Translations under genes and position numbers: made by a program | Origin: Scleromatobacter humisilvae | GTDB taxonomy: Bacteria > Pseudomonadota > Gammaproteobacteria > Burkholderiales > Burkholderiaceae_C | Assembly (NCBI RefSeq): GCF_023231945.1 | Contig: NZ_JAJLJH010000017.1 | Span: 1 to 57,463 of the forward strand | Length of the DNA stretch: 57,463 bases | Reading direction: 5' to 3' | Part shown: in pieces, positions 44,367-53,159 of the stretch | Numbering within the stretch: position 1 is the stretch's first letter | How the letters are laid out: every line of letters begins with the position of its first letter | The notes under the pieces: generated by a model | What the model was told of the DNA's origin: nothing | Database searches by the model: none | What the model saw: only the letters and a program-made list of their open reading frames with translations

Positions 44367-45329
44367 TCAGGCGGCGTCCGGCGCGCTCGCCTGATCGAGC
44401 TGCGCCCGGTCGCTGTCGCTGAGCGCGAGTTCGGCGGCGGCCGAGAAGTCCTTCAGTTGCTCGACGCTGGTCGCGCTCGCGATCGGTGCCGTCACGCCTT
44501 CGCGCGCGATCAGCCACGCGAGCGCCACCACGCCCGGCTTGGTGCCGTGCCGCTGCGACACCTGGTCGAGCGCGCCCAGGATGCGCCGCCCGCGCGGGTT
44601 CAAGTACTTCTTGACGCCACCGCCGCGCTGGCTCTTTCCGAGATCGGCTTCGCTGCGGTACTTGCCGGTCAGGAACCCCGAGGCCAGGCTGAAGTAGGTG
44701 ATGACGCCGAGCCCCAGCTTGATCGCGAGGTCGCGCAGCGGGCCGTCGTAGGCATCGCGGTCATGCAGGTTGTATTCGGGCTGCAGCGTCTGGTACGCCG
44801 GCAGCTTGTTGATGCGGGCCGAGTCCTGCGCCTCGGCGAGCTGGCGCGCGTCGAAGTTGGAGCAGCCGAACGCGCGGATCTTGCCCGCCTTCATCAGGCG
44901 GTCGTAGGTCGCCAGCGTCTCCTCGTACGAGGTCTCGGGATCGGGCCGGTGCGACTGGTAGAGGTCGATGACGTCGGTGTTCAGGCGCCGCAGCGAGTCC
45001 TCGACCGCGCGCTCGATCCACAGCTTGCCCAGGCCCTTGTGCTCGTCGCCCATGTCGGAGCCGACCTTGGTGAACAGCAGCACCTGCCGGCGGCGCGCGG
45101 GATTGGCCTTCAGCCAGCGGCCGATCAGCGTCTCCGACTCGCCGCCCTGGTGGCCGGGCACCCAGCGCGAATAGACATCGGCGGTGTCGATCGCGTTGAA
45201 GCCGGCGTCGACGAAGGCGTCGAGCAGCTCGAAGCTGCGATTCTCGTCGGCCGTCCAGCCGAACACGTTGCCGCCGAAGACGATGGGCGCGATCTGCAGG
45301 CCGGTCTGGCCGAGGGGGCGAAGTTGCAT
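44367..45329 (-). CDS. Aldo/keto reductase
   Basis: The 320-residue protein is an AKR-family TIM barrel. The catalytic tetrad is present: Asp and Tyr in NAIDTADVYSRW, Lys in LLFTKVG and His in LYQSHRPD; the cofactor end has ITYFSLASGFLTGKYRS. Such enzymes reduce aldehydes or ketones with NADPH in the cytoplasm; the substrate cannot be told. ATG 45329 follows AGGAG. It lies upstream of the NTF2-like gene on the same strand, 121 bp away. Confidence 0.9.
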   Translation of the reverse strand: MQLRPLGQTGLQIAPIVFGGNVFGWTADENRSFELLDAFVDAGFNAIDTADVYSRWVPGHQGGESETLIGRWLKANPARRRQVLLFTKVGSDMGDEHKGLGKLWIERAVEDSLRRLNTDVIDLYQSHRPDPETSYEETLATYDRLMKAGKIRAFGCSNFDARQLAEAQDSARINKLPAYQTLQPEYNLHDRDAYDGPLRDLAIKLGLGVITYFSLASGFLTGKYRSEADLGKSQRGGGVKKYLNPRGRRILGALDQVSQRHGTKPGVVALAWLIAREGVTAPIASATSVEQLKDFSAAAELALSDSDRAQLDQASAPDAA

Positions 45330-45437
45330 GGCGGGTCTCCTGTGATCCGCCGGGGCGGCAAGTCACGCGCCCGACAGCGGCGAGAACAGGTGCCTGGTGG
45401 CAGCTCTTGCCTTTGGAAACAGGCCGCCGCGCGCTGG

Positions 45438-46106
45438 TCAGTTCTTCTTGTCCAACACCAGCGTGTCGTTGTCGCTGTGCATCTGGAAGTGCGAGAGGAA
45501 GCTGTTGCCCAGCAGCACCACCGGCATGGCCTGCGGCATCACCATGGCCTCGACGTTGTAGACGGTCACGTCGCCGATCGTCACCTGCCTCAGCGTGATC
45601 GTGCGTGTCGCGACGGCGCCGTTGGCGGTCATCGCGGCGGACTGCGTGCTGTCGGCCGGGTCGAGGCCGAGCCGGTTGGCGACGTCGGCCCCCATCGCGA
45701 TCGTGGTGGCGCCGGTGTCGACCAGGAAGGGCACGGAGTGGCCGTTGATGGCGCCCATCGCGGTGTAGTGGCCGCCGGAGCCGACCGGCAGCACGATGCG
45801 CGTGCCCTTGCCGCGGCCACCGGTGTCGCCGGCCAGCACCGCGGTGCCGCCCAGGCGCAGCGTCTGCGTCTTGCCGCCCGCCTCGACCTGTGCCTGCGTG
45901 CCGTCCAGGCGCACCAGCTTGACGCCTTCGACCGTGGCACCGACGGCCACGCCACGCGCCTGTCCGTTGATGATCAGCAAGGCCTTGTCGCCCAGCATGC
46001 CGCTGAAGGCCACCGATTGCGCCTGCGCCGCGGCGACCAACGCGCAGAGCAGGGCGCCGGCCGCGGCCAGGCGCCGGCGGCTCGACGACGTCGAGATTCG
46101 ATTCAT
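45438..46106 (-). CDS. Exported retropepsin-like aspartic protease
   Basis: The 222-residue protein has a signal peptide (RRRLAAAGALLCALVAAAQA) and a retroviral-type aspartic protease domain in its second half: VPFLVDTGATTIAMGADVANRLG (catalytic Asp), then VLLGNSFLSHFQMHSDNDTLVL, the family-typical ending. Members (TIGR02281-like) work as homodimers in the periplasm; the substrate is unknown. Start ATG 46106 has GGGGAGGG six bases upstream. The in-frame region upstream is shadow. Confidence 0.85.
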   Translation of the reverse strand: MNRISTSSSRRRLAAAGALLCALVAAAQAQSVAFSGMLGDKALLIINGQARGVAVGATVEGVKLVRLDGTQAQVEAGGKTQTLRLGGTAVLAGDTGGRGKGTRIVLPVGSGGHYTAMGAINGHSVPFLVDTGATTIAMGADVANRLGLDPADSTQSAAMTANGAVATRTITLRQVTIGDVTVYNVEAMVMPQAMPVVLLGNSFLSHFQMHSDNDTLVLDKKN

Positions 46107-46233
46107 GCGTGGCCCTCCCCGGAGCGCGTCCATCCTCTTGGGAACGGAGTCTAGTCGCTCGCTGCATGCCGGCGCGCGCGACGCGGCGAAAAGCGTGGGA
46201 GAAGTCGCGGGCGTCGCGGCCGGTTCGTCGCGT

Positions 46234-47136
46234 TCAGCCCGCGAAGAGGTTCGCCGGCACGCCCATCGCATCGGTCTCGACCGCGAACAGCGCGCCGGCC
46301 AACGGCTGCGCCGCCAACTGCGCCTCGGTCAACTCGTGGCGCGCGCTGCTGATGAACAGCGTGGTCATGTCCGGGCCGCCGAAGGCGACGTTGGTGATGT
46401 GGGCCGTCGGCAGCTCGATGCGCGCGAGTTCGGCGGCGGTCGCCGGGTCGTGGCAGGTGACGCAGGCGCCACCCCAGTGCGCGATCCAGAGGCGGCCGGC
46501 GGCGTCGGTGGTCATGCCGTCGGGGTGGCCGTCCGCGGGATCCAGCACGAGCCATTCGCGCGACGCGCCGACCGCGCCGGTCGCGGCGTCGAAGGCGTAG
46601 GCCACGACGCGGCGGCGCACCGTGTCGTTGACGAACATCGTGCGACCGTCCCGCGTCCACGCCGGGCCGTTGGTGACGATCCAGCCGAGGTCGATCGCGC
46701 GCGTCGCGTGGCCGGCGGCGTCGAAGCAGTAGAGCGCGCCGGTGCCGGCGGTGGTGGCGAAGTCCATCGTGCCGCCCCAGAAGCGGCCGCGCGCGTCGCA
46801 CTTGCCGTCGTTGAAGCGGTTGCCCTCGCGCTCGCGTTCGGGCTCGTCGAGGCGCTGCAGTGCATGCGTCGCCGGATCGAACAGCGCGAGGCCGCGGCGT
46901 AGCGTCACGGCGAGGCCGGGCTGGGTTGCGCGTTCCGCGACGGCGGAGATCGTCTCGTCGAACGACCAGGACTCGTGCGCGCCGGCGAGGCTGTCGCGAT
47001 GGAGGCGGTGCTCGAGGATGTCGACCCACCACAGCGCCTTCTCGCGCGTCGACCAGCACAGGCCTTCGCCCAGGGTGGCGCGCACATCGCCGACGACCCG
47101 CGGCGCGGAAAAGATGCGGGGTGGGGTATCGCCCAT
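46234..47136 (-). CDS. SMP-30/gluconolactonase-family sugar lactonase
   Basis: The 300-residue beta-propeller opens sugar lactones to aldonates. Family features: VRATLGEGLCWSTREKALWWVDI with the metal-ligand Glu, GNRFNDGKCDARGRFWGGTM with the Asn, WIVTNGPAW, and PDGMTTDAAGRLWIAHWGG with the Asp. Its ATG overlaps the stop of the dehydratase gene (TGATG at 47134-47138), so the two are translated together; this supports a role as pentono- or aldonolactonase feeding the dehydratase. Longer upstream frame is shadow of the dehydratase. Confidence 0.9.
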   Translation of the reverse strand: MGDTPPRIFSAPRVVGDVRATLGEGLCWSTREKALWWVDILEHRLHRDSLAGAHESWSFDETISAVAERATQPGLAVTLRRGLALFDPATHALQRLDEPEREREGNRFNDGKCDARGRFWGGTMDFATTAGTGALYCFDAAGHATRAIDLGWIVTNGPAWTRDGRTMFVNDTVRRRVVAYAFDAATGAVGASREWLVLDPADGHPDGMTTDAAGRLWIAHWGGACVTCHDPATAAELARIELPTAHITNVAFGGPDMTTLFISSARHELTEAQLAAQPLAGALFAVETDAMGVPANLFAG

Positions 47137-48857
47137 CAATGCGAGTCGCGCGGGATGCCGGCGCCGCTCGCACCGACGAGGAAGTCGAGGTCGGCGCCCA
47201 GGTGCGCCTGCTGCACGTGCTCGACGTAGAGCTTCTGCCAGCCGCGCTTGGGCGCCTCGAGCGGCTTCCACAGGGCCTTGCGGCGAGCCAGCTCCTCGTC
47301 ACTGACCTCCAGCCTCAGCGTGCGTGCGGGGACGTCGAGTTCGATCATGTCGCCATTCTGTACCAGCGCCAGCGGGCCGCCGGCCGCGGCCTCGGGCGAC
47401 GTGTGCAGCACGACGGTGCCGTAGGCGGTGCCGCTCATGCGGGCGTCGGAGATGCGGACCATGTCGGTGATGCCCTTGCGCAGCACCTTGGGCGGCAGCG
47501 GCATGTTGCCCACTTCCGCCATGCCCGGATAGCCGCGCGGGCCGCAGTTCTTCAGCACCATGATGCAGTGCTCGTCGATGTCGAGGTTCTCGTCGTCGAT
47601 CGTCGCGTGGAATTGCTCGATGGTCTCGAAGACGACCGCGCGTCCGCGATGCTTGAGCAGGTGCGCCGAGGCCGCCGACGGCTTGATCACGGCGCCGTCC
47701 GGCGCGAGGTTGCCCTTGACGACGGCGATGCCGGCGTCGGCCATGAACGGCTGGTCGAGCGGTCGGATCACCTCGCGGTTCCAGCACGGTGCGGCGGCGA
47801 TGTTCTCGCCGATGGTCTTGCCGTTGACGGTGGGCGCCTCGAGGTGCAGCAGGTGCTGGATCTCGCGCAGCACTGCGGGCAGGCCGCCGGCATAGAAGAA
47901 GTCCTCCATCAGGAACTTGCCCGAGGGCTGCAGGTCGAGCAGGCAGGGCACCTGGCGGCCCAGGTCGTCGAAGTCGCCCAGCTTCAGGTCGATGCCGATG
48001 CGCCCGGCGATCGCGAGCAGGTGGATCACCGCGTTCGTCGAGCCGCCGATCGCCGCGTTGGTGCGGATCGCGTTCTCGAAGGCCTGGCGCGTGAGGATCT
48101 TCGTCATCGTCAGGTCGTCCTTGACCATGTCGACGATGCGCCGTCCGGTGAGTTGCGCGAGCCGGTTGCGGCGCGTGTCGGCGGCGGGGATCGCGGCGTT
48201 CTCGGGCAGCGACATGCCCAGCGCCTCCACCATCGACGCCATCGTCGACGCCGTGCCCATCGTCATGCAGTTGCCCTTGGAGCGGTGCATGCAGCTCTCG
48301 GCGGCGGTGAAGTCCTCCTGCGTCATCTCGCCGGCGCGCACCATCTCGCTCATCTTCCAGACGCCGGTGCCCGAGCCGATGTCCTGGCCGCGGAACTTGC
48401 CGTTGAGCATCGGGCCTCCGGACAGCCCGATCGTCGGCAGGTTGCAGCTGGCCGCGCCCATCAGCAGCGCAGGCGTCGTCTTGTCGCAGCCCATCAGCAG
48501 CACGACGCCGTCGATCGGGTTGCCGCGGATCGACTCCTCGACGTCCATGCTCGCGAGGTTGCGGAACAGCATCGCCGTGGGCCGCAGCTGCGTCTCGCCG
48601 AGCGACATGACCGGGAACTCCAGCGGAAAGCCGCCGGCCTCGTAGACGCCGCGCTTGACGAACTCGGCGAGCTCGCGGAAGTGGCCGTTGCAGGGCGTCA
48701 GCTCGCTCCAGGTGTTGCAGATGCCGATGACGGGGCGGCCATCGAGTTCATCGTGCGGATACCCCTGGTTCTTGATCCAGCTCCGGTGGACGAACCCGTC
48801 GCGATCGTTCTTGCCGAACCAGGCCTGGCTGCGGCGGACGGGCTTCTTTGTCTCCAT
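47136..48857 (-). CDS. IlvD/EDD-family sugar-acid dehydratase (L-arabinonate type)
   Basis: The 573-residue enzyme dehydrates an aldonate to a 2-keto-3-deoxy acid. Three cysteines placed for an iron-sulfur cluster are visible: C56 (SELTPCNGH), C124 (LMGCDKTTPA) and C197 (RSKGNCMTMG), spaced as in characterised L-arabinonate dehydratase; the active-site Ser lies in RMSGTAYGTVVLH. Length and sequence style fit sugar-acid dehydratases rather than IlvD of valine synthesis (about 560-615 with other motifs), and neighbours (lactonase, sugar dehydrogenase, ChvE importer) agree. Substrate could be L-arabinonate, D-xylonate or D-fuconate. Start ATG 48857 follows AGAAGAG. It is divergent from the dehydrogenase gene. 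Confidence 0.9.
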   Translation of the reverse strand: METKKPVRRSQAWFGKNDRDGFVHRSWIKNQGYPHDELDGRPVIGICNTWSELTPCNGHFRELAEFVKRGVYEAGGFPLEFPVMSLGETQLRPTAMLFRNLASMDVEESIRGNPIDGVVLLMGCDKTTPALLMGAASCNLPTIGLSGGPMLNGKFRGQDIGSGTGVWKMSEMVRAGEMTQEDFTAAESCMHRSKGNCMTMGTASTMASMVEALGMSLPENAAIPAADTRRNRLAQLTGRRIVDMVKDDLTMTKILTRQAFENAIRTNAAIGGSTNAVIHLLAIAGRIGIDLKLGDFDDLGRQVPCLLDLQPSGKFLMEDFFYAGGLPAVLREIQHLLHLEAPTVNGKTIGENIAAAPCWNREVIRPLDQPFMADAGIAVVKGNLAPDGAVIKPSAASAHLLKHRGRAVVFETIEQFHATIDDENLDIDEHCIMVLKNCGPRGYPGMAEVGNMPLPPKVLRKGITDMVRISDARMSGTAYGTVVLHTSPEAAAGGPLALVQNGDMIELDVPARTLRLEVSDEELARRKALWKPLEAPKRGWQKLYVEHVQQAHLGADLDFLVGASGAGIPRDSH

Positions 48858-48902
48858 GTGCTTCTCTTCTCGACTTGACGGGGCGCATCGTATCGCCGCA
48901 CA

Positions 48903-48948
48903 CTGATATTGGAAAAATAACGATAAACGCATCTGACATTGCAAAAGA
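48903..48948. promoter_or_regulatory. Two 16-bp direct repeats in the divergent sugar-gene promoter
   Basis: CTGATATTGGAAAAAT (48903-48918) and CTGACATTGCAAAAGA (48933-48948) match at 12 of 16 positions and start exactly 30 bp apart, about three helix turns, in the AT-rich gap between the dehydratase and dehydrogenase starts. They could be binding sites for a regulator controlling both genes. Confidence 0.4.
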
Positions 48949-48955
48949 GATATTG

Positions 48956-49768
48956 ATGACCAACCCCTCAAGTTCTTCCGTGATGCAACATGGCTCGGGT
49001 CCGATGGACGTCGCGAGCTTTCCGAGCCTGCGCGGCCGCCGCGTGTTCGTCACCGGCGGCGGCTCGGGCATCGGTGCCGCGATGGTCGAGGCCTTCGCGG
49101 CGCAGGGCGCCCTGGTGGCCTTCGTCGACGTGGCCGCCGAGGCCAGCGCGGCGCTCGCGTCGCGCATCGAGGCCCGCGGCCAGCGCGCGCCGTGGTGGCG
49201 CGCCTGCGACGTGCGCGACGTCGGCGCGCTGCAGCAGGCGATCGCCGACGCCGCCGCGGCGCTGGGCGACTTCCACGCGCTCGTCAACAACGTGGCCAGC
49301 GACGACCGCCACACGCTGGAATCGGTGACGCCCGAGTACTACGACACGCGCATGGCCATCAACGAGCGCCCCGCTTTCTTCGCGATCCAGGCCGTGGTGC
49401 CCGGCATGAAGCGGCTGGGGCAGGGTTCCATCGTCAACCTCGGGTCGACCGGCTGGCAGACCAAGGCCAGCGAATACCCGTGCTACGCGATCGCGAAGTC
49501 CTCGGTCAACGGCCTCACGCGCGGCCTGGCGAAGAGCCTGGGCGCGCACCGCATCCGCGTCAACACCGTGTCGCCGGGCTGGGTGATGACGGAGCGCCAG
49601 GTCACGAAGTGGCTGACGCCCGCCGGCGAGGAGGACATCGCGCGCAACCAGTGCCTGCCCGACAAGCTGATGGGCGAGGACATCGCGCGGATGGTGCTGT
49701 TCCTCGCGGCCGACGACGGGCGGATGTGCACGGCGCAGGAATTCAAGGTCGACGCCGGCTGGGCCTGA
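48956..49768 (+). CDS. SDR-family aldose (xylose/arabinose) 1-dehydrogenase
   Basis: The 270-residue short-chain dehydrogenase carries the cofactor loop TGGGSGIG, NNVASDDRH where NNAG is usual, the catalytic Ser in NLGSTGWQ and YAIAK for Tyr/Lys, and ends CTAQEFKVDAGWA. The DDRH and VSPGWVMTERQ stretches resemble Caulobacter D-xylose dehydrogenase (XylB type). It would oxidise a pentose or aldose to the 1,5- or 1,4-lactone with NAD+. I start at ATG 48956 behind AAGAGA; upstream in-frame ATGs overlap the dehydratase start. It is the first enzyme of the oxidative module. Confidence 0.88.
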   Translation: MTNPSSSSVMQHGSGPMDVASFPSLRGRRVFVTGGGSGIGAAMVEAFAAQGALVAFVDVAAEASAALASRIEARGQRAPWWRACDVRDVGALQQAIADAAAALGDFHALVNNVASDDRHTLESVTPEYYDTRMAINERPAFFAIQAVVPGMKRLGQGSIVNLGSTGWQTKASEYPCYAIAKSSVNGLTRGLAKSLGAHRIRVNTVSPGWVMTERQVTKWLTPAGEEDIARNQCLPDKLMGEDIARMVLFLAADDGRMCTAQEFKVDAGWA

Positions 49769-49853
49769 ACAAGCCGTCACCAGCCTGTACGAGCGACCCC
49801 GCGTTGTCGGGGACAATCCCTCGCGTCAGCAACTGCCGCGCGAGGGCGCCTCG

Positions 49854-50579
49854 ATGGTTTTCTTTGGCAGGAAACGGGCCAGCGTCACGCTGGTGCGTGC
49901 CTGGTGTTCACCTTTCGGCGAGGATGGTCCCGCGGGCGAGCTGCTCGCGCTGGTCGACCAGGTGCTCGCGTCGACGTCGTTCGTGCCGCTCGAGGGCTCG
50001 ATCAACCACGGCTACACGCAGCAGATGTCCTCGCTGCGGCGCGCGCTGGCCAAGATGAAGCCGGCGCAGCTCGACGCGCTGTCGGTGCGCGACGAGTCCG
50101 GCGAGGTGATCTGCAGCTTCGAGGCCGAGGGCGCGTCGGTGGGCGACCGCGCGCGGGCCTTCGAGATCTTCGCGCTGCTGCCCCCGGCCTCCGACGCCGC
50201 GCAGGACAAGCTGCTGCGCCTGCTGCTGCAACACCGCATGCACTACGGCTACGCACGTGCGCTGGGACCCGACTTCAATCCGGTGTCCGAAGCGGCGATC
50301 CAGCGCGGCTTCTTCGGCAAGGAGATCGAGGTCGACGGCGGCCGTGCCGACTGGCTGGTGCCGGAGATGGACGTGCGCGCCGGCGCTGTGCGCGGCCTGT
50401 ATCCGGCCAACGTGTTCTCGGCGATCGGCCTCGCGCGCCTCGCCGGCTCGGGCCTGCGGCTGCCGGCATCGGCGCCTTCCGTCGGCGAGCAGCTGTGGCG
50501 GCCCACGGTGATCGAGCGCTCGGAGCTGCTGCGGCTGAACCCGAACTATCGCGGCTACCTGCACTTCGGCGACGCCTGA
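49854..50579 (+). CDS. Hypothetical cytoplasmic protein, 241 residues
   Basis: I do not recognise this protein. It has no signal peptide or membrane helix. It starts MVFFGRKRASVTLVRAWCSP, has a helical middle (LLRLLLQHRMHYGYARALGP) and ends ELLRLNPNYRGYLHFGDA. The composition and reading frame preference are those of a normal gene. It lies 85 bp after the sugar dehydrogenase and 66 bp before the TPR-methyltransferase, all on one strand, but nothing ties it to sugar metabolism. Confidence 0.65.
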   Translation: MVFFGRKRASVTLVRAWCSPFGEDGPAGELLALVDQVLASTSFVPLEGSINHGYTQQMSSLRRALAKMKPAQLDALSVRDESGEVICSFEAEGASVGDRARAFEIFALLPPASDAAQDKLLRLLLQHRMHYGYARALGPDFNPVSEAAIQRGFFGKEIEVDGGRADWLVPEMDVRAGAVRGLYPANVFSAIGLARLAGSGLRLPASAPSVGEQLWRPTVIERSELLRLNPNYRGYLHFGDA

Positions 50580-50645
50580 TCGCGCGCACTCGGGATGGCG
50601 CCGGACGCCGGCCGCGCGCATAGTGCGACCCAACCAGGAGCACCG

Positions 50646-52010
50646 ATGAACGCCGAGCCCGATCTGACGACCGCCGCGCGGGAAGTGACGATGACGCTGG
50701 AGGAGGCGCTGGCCTATGCCGTGCAGGGCCACCAGGCCGGCGACCTCGACCGCGCCGAGCCTATCTACGAGGCGGTGCTGCAGCGCCATCCCGAGCGCGT
50801 CGAGGTGCTCAACTACCTCGGCATCCTCAAGCACCAGCGCGGCGAGCTGGCGCAGGCCGCCGAGTTGATGCGGCGCCTGCTCGAGTTCCAGCCCGAGGCC
50901 GACGGCGTCTGGAACAACCTCGGCAACGTGTTGATGCGCCTGGATCGGATCGACGAGGCCGGCGACGCGTTCCGGCGCAGCCTCGAGCTCGTGCCGTCGG
51001 CGCACGCGTGGTCCAATCTCGCGCGCATCCTGCGCAAGCACGGCGATCTCGCGGGCAGCGAGCGCGCCTGCCGCAACGCGCTGGCGCTGGATCCGGATCA
51101 CGGCCCGGCGACGCACAACCTCGCGCTCGCAATGATCCTGGACGGCCGCGTCGAGCCCGGCACCGAAGCGGCGCTGCGCGCGATGCAGCTGCTGCCGCCG
51201 GGCCAGCAGCGGCGCCAGATCTACATGCAGCTGCTGCTCCTGAATGGCGCGACCGCGCAGGCCGTCGCCATCCTGCGCGCCTGGCTCGCGCAGGAGCCCG
51301 GCAACCCGTACGTTCAGCATCACCTGGCCGCGTGCACCGGCGAGGGCGCGCCCGAACGGGCGAGCGACGCGTACGTCGAGAAGGTCTTCGACGGCTTCGC
51401 CGCCACCTTCGACGACAAGCTCGCCAGCCTGCACTACCGCGCGCCACAGGTGGTCGCCGGCGCGGTCGCCGCGGCGCTGCCCGCACCGGCGGGCACGCTG
51501 GCCGTGGCCGACATCGGCTGCGGCACCGGCCTGTGCGGCCCGCTGCTGCGGCCGTGGGCGGCGCGCCTTGTCGGCTGCGACCTGTCCGCCGCGATGCTGG
51601 AGCGCGCGAGCGCACGCCAGGTCTACGACGAGCTGTGCAAGGCCGAGCTGACGGCATTCCTGCGCGAGCATCCGGGCGCGTTCGACCTGGTCGTCTCCGC
51701 CGACACGCTGAACTACTTCGGCGAGCTGCGCCAGGTTGCCCAAGCCGTGCACGGCGCGCTGCGCGCGGGCGGCACGCTGGTGTTCACGCTCGAGGCGCTG
51801 GCTGCGGGCGAGGGCGTGCCGTACAAGCTGCAGGATCACGGCCGCTACGCGCACGACGGTGCGCACGCGCGACGCGTGTTCGAGGCCGCGGGACTGCGCG
51901 TCGACGAACCGGTCGAGGCGGTGCTGCGCGAGGAAAACAAGCAGCCCGTGCGGGGCTGGCTGGTGGTCGCGCGTCAGCCCAGCTCGTCGATCGTCAGCGT
52001 GCTGCCGTAG
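50646..52010 (+). CDS. TPR-methyltransferase fusion protein
   Basis: The 454-residue protein joins an N-terminal TPR array (about residues 15-220, e.g. HQAGDLDRAEPIYEAVLQRHPE, DGVWNNLGNVLMRL) to a C-terminal SAM-dependent methyltransferase (about 245-440) with motif I VADIGCGTGLCGPLL, then CDLSAAMLERA and FDLVVSADTLNYFGEL. The TPRs presumably choose a protein or peptide target for methylation; the target is unknown. ATG 50646 follows AGGAG. Its 3' end overlaps the convergent LysR gene by 37 bp. Confidence 0.88.
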   Translation: MNAEPDLTTAAREVTMTLEEALAYAVQGHQAGDLDRAEPIYEAVLQRHPERVEVLNYLGILKHQRGELAQAAELMRRLLEFQPEADGVWNNLGNVLMRLDRIDEAGDAFRRSLELVPSAHAWSNLARILRKHGDLAGSERACRNALALDPDHGPATHNLALAMILDGRVEPGTEAALRAMQLLPPGQQRRQIYMQLLLLNGATAQAVAILRAWLAQEPGNPYVQHHLAACTGEGAPERASDAYVEKVFDGFAATFDDKLASLHYRAPQVVAGAVAAALPAPAGTLAVADIGCGTGLCGPLLRPWAARLVGCDLSAAMLERASARQVYDELCKAELTAFLREHPGAFDLVVSADTLNYFGELRQVAQAVHGALRAGGTLVFTLEALAAGEGVPYKLQDHGRYAHDGAHARRVFEAAGLRVDEPVEAVLREENKQPVRGWLVVARQPSSSIVSVLP

Positions 52011-52945
52011 ACGTCGTGCGCGACCGCCTTGATCGCGCGCAGCATCACCTGCGCCGCCGGCGCCAGCAGGCGGTCGGTGCGCGTGATCAGGCCGAACGCG
52101 TCCATCTTGCACGGCAGCTCCACCGGCAGGATCGCGACCAGGCCGTGCTCCTGGTAGTACAAGGCGACGTCGGACGCCACCACGCCGATGAGGTCGCTCT
52201 GCTCCAGCATCTTGGTCATGAACAGCAGCGCGGTCGTCTCGATCAGGTCGTTCGGCGCGGGCAGGCCCTCCTCCTGGAACATCAGCTCGAAGCGATGCCG
52301 CAGCACGCTGCCCGCGGGCGGCACGATCCAGCCGGCCATCGCGAGATCGGCCAGCGTCAGGCTGGTGTGCTCCATGAGCGGATGGCCGGTGCGCACGACG
52401 GCGGCGATCGGCTCCTCGACCAGCGCCTCGTAGCGCAGGTCGCTCTTGTCGTGGCGGGCGAACAGGCGGCCGATCACCATGTCCAGCTTGCCCTGGGCGA
52501 GGCGGTCGATCAGCACGTCGCTGGTCTCGACCTGCAGCCCCACGCGCAGCGACGGATGCGCCGCCTTGACCTGCGACACGGCCTCCGGCAGCAGCGTGAT
52601 CGCCGGCGCGGTGATCGTGCCGATGCTGACCGAGCCGAAGCGGCCGGCCTTGAGCGCGTCGATCTCCTCGTGCGCCTGGCTCAGGCTGGCCAGCGCCATG
52701 CGCGCGTGGCGAATCATGGTTTCCCCGTACCACGTTGGGCGGACGCCACGCGGGAGCCGGTCGAACAGCTTCACTTCAAGCATGTCCTCGAGGTCCTTCA
52801 GCAGCTTCGAGGCGGCCGGCTGCGTCATGTTGAGCACCTGCGCGGCGCCGTGGATGTTGCCTTCTTCCTCCATCGCCACGAGGAGAAGCAGCTGCCGCGT
52901 CTTCAGGCGGGCGCGGATGAACCAGTGGGTGTCGGCGGTGGACAT
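51974..52945 (-). CDS. gbpR: LysR-family regulator, GbpR-like
   Basis: The 323-residue protein has a LysR winged helix-turn-helix (about 17-75, [25 protein letters not shown]) and an effector domain of periplasmic-binding fold (about 100-310). In Agrobacterium the LysR protein GbpR controls the adjacent chvE sugar-receptor gene; here the gene is divergent from a chvE-gguA-gguB operon across 214 bp, and the protein looks alike, so I name it on context and resemblance. A TGGC-N5-GCCA dyad fitting the LysR T-N11-A rule lies between the genes. Inducers would be sugars such as L-arabinose, D-galactose or D-fucose. Confidence 0.85.
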   Translation of the reverse strand: MSTADTHWFIRARLKTRQLLLLVAMEEEGNIHGAAQVLNMTQPAASKLLKDLEDMLEVKLFDRLPRGVRPTWYGETMIRHARMALASLSQAHEEIDALKAGRFGSVSIGTITAPAITLLPEAVSQVKAAHPSLRVGLQVETSDVLIDRLAQGKLDMVIGRLFARHDKSDLRYEALVEEPIAAVVRTGHPLMEHTSLTLADLAMAGWIVPPAGSVLRHRFELMFQEEGLPAPNDLIETTALLFMTKMLEQSDLIGVVASDVALYYQEHGLVAILPVELPCKMDAFGLITRTDRLLAPAAQVMLRAIKAVAHDVYGSTLTIDELG

Positions 52946-52993
52946 GTCTGCGGATGCACGAGATCGTGCGTTGATCGATGCCCGAATGTATAT

Positions 52994-53006
52994 GGCAAGA
53001 CGCCAA
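52994..53006. promoter_or_regulatory. LysR-type T-N11-A box between gbpR and chvE
   Basis: TGGC-AAGAC-GCCA is a 4-bp dyad within a T-N11-A frame, the usual LysR recognition shape. It is 49 bp from the gbpR start and 154 bp from the chvE start, in an AT-richer stretch followed by ATCTATTAGGCAGTTAT. It could govern both genes. Confidence 0.5.
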
Positions 53007-53159
53007 AAATCTATTAGGCAGTTATCCCAGCCATTCGTACCATCGCGGCCATCGAAGGCTGTCCCTGCGCCTGTCGCGGTCTTGCGCGGACGGGACGCGG
53101 ACCGAGCCGAAGATGATCGAAAACCCGAGCCGATGACGGCCGACTATTGGAGACAAGAC

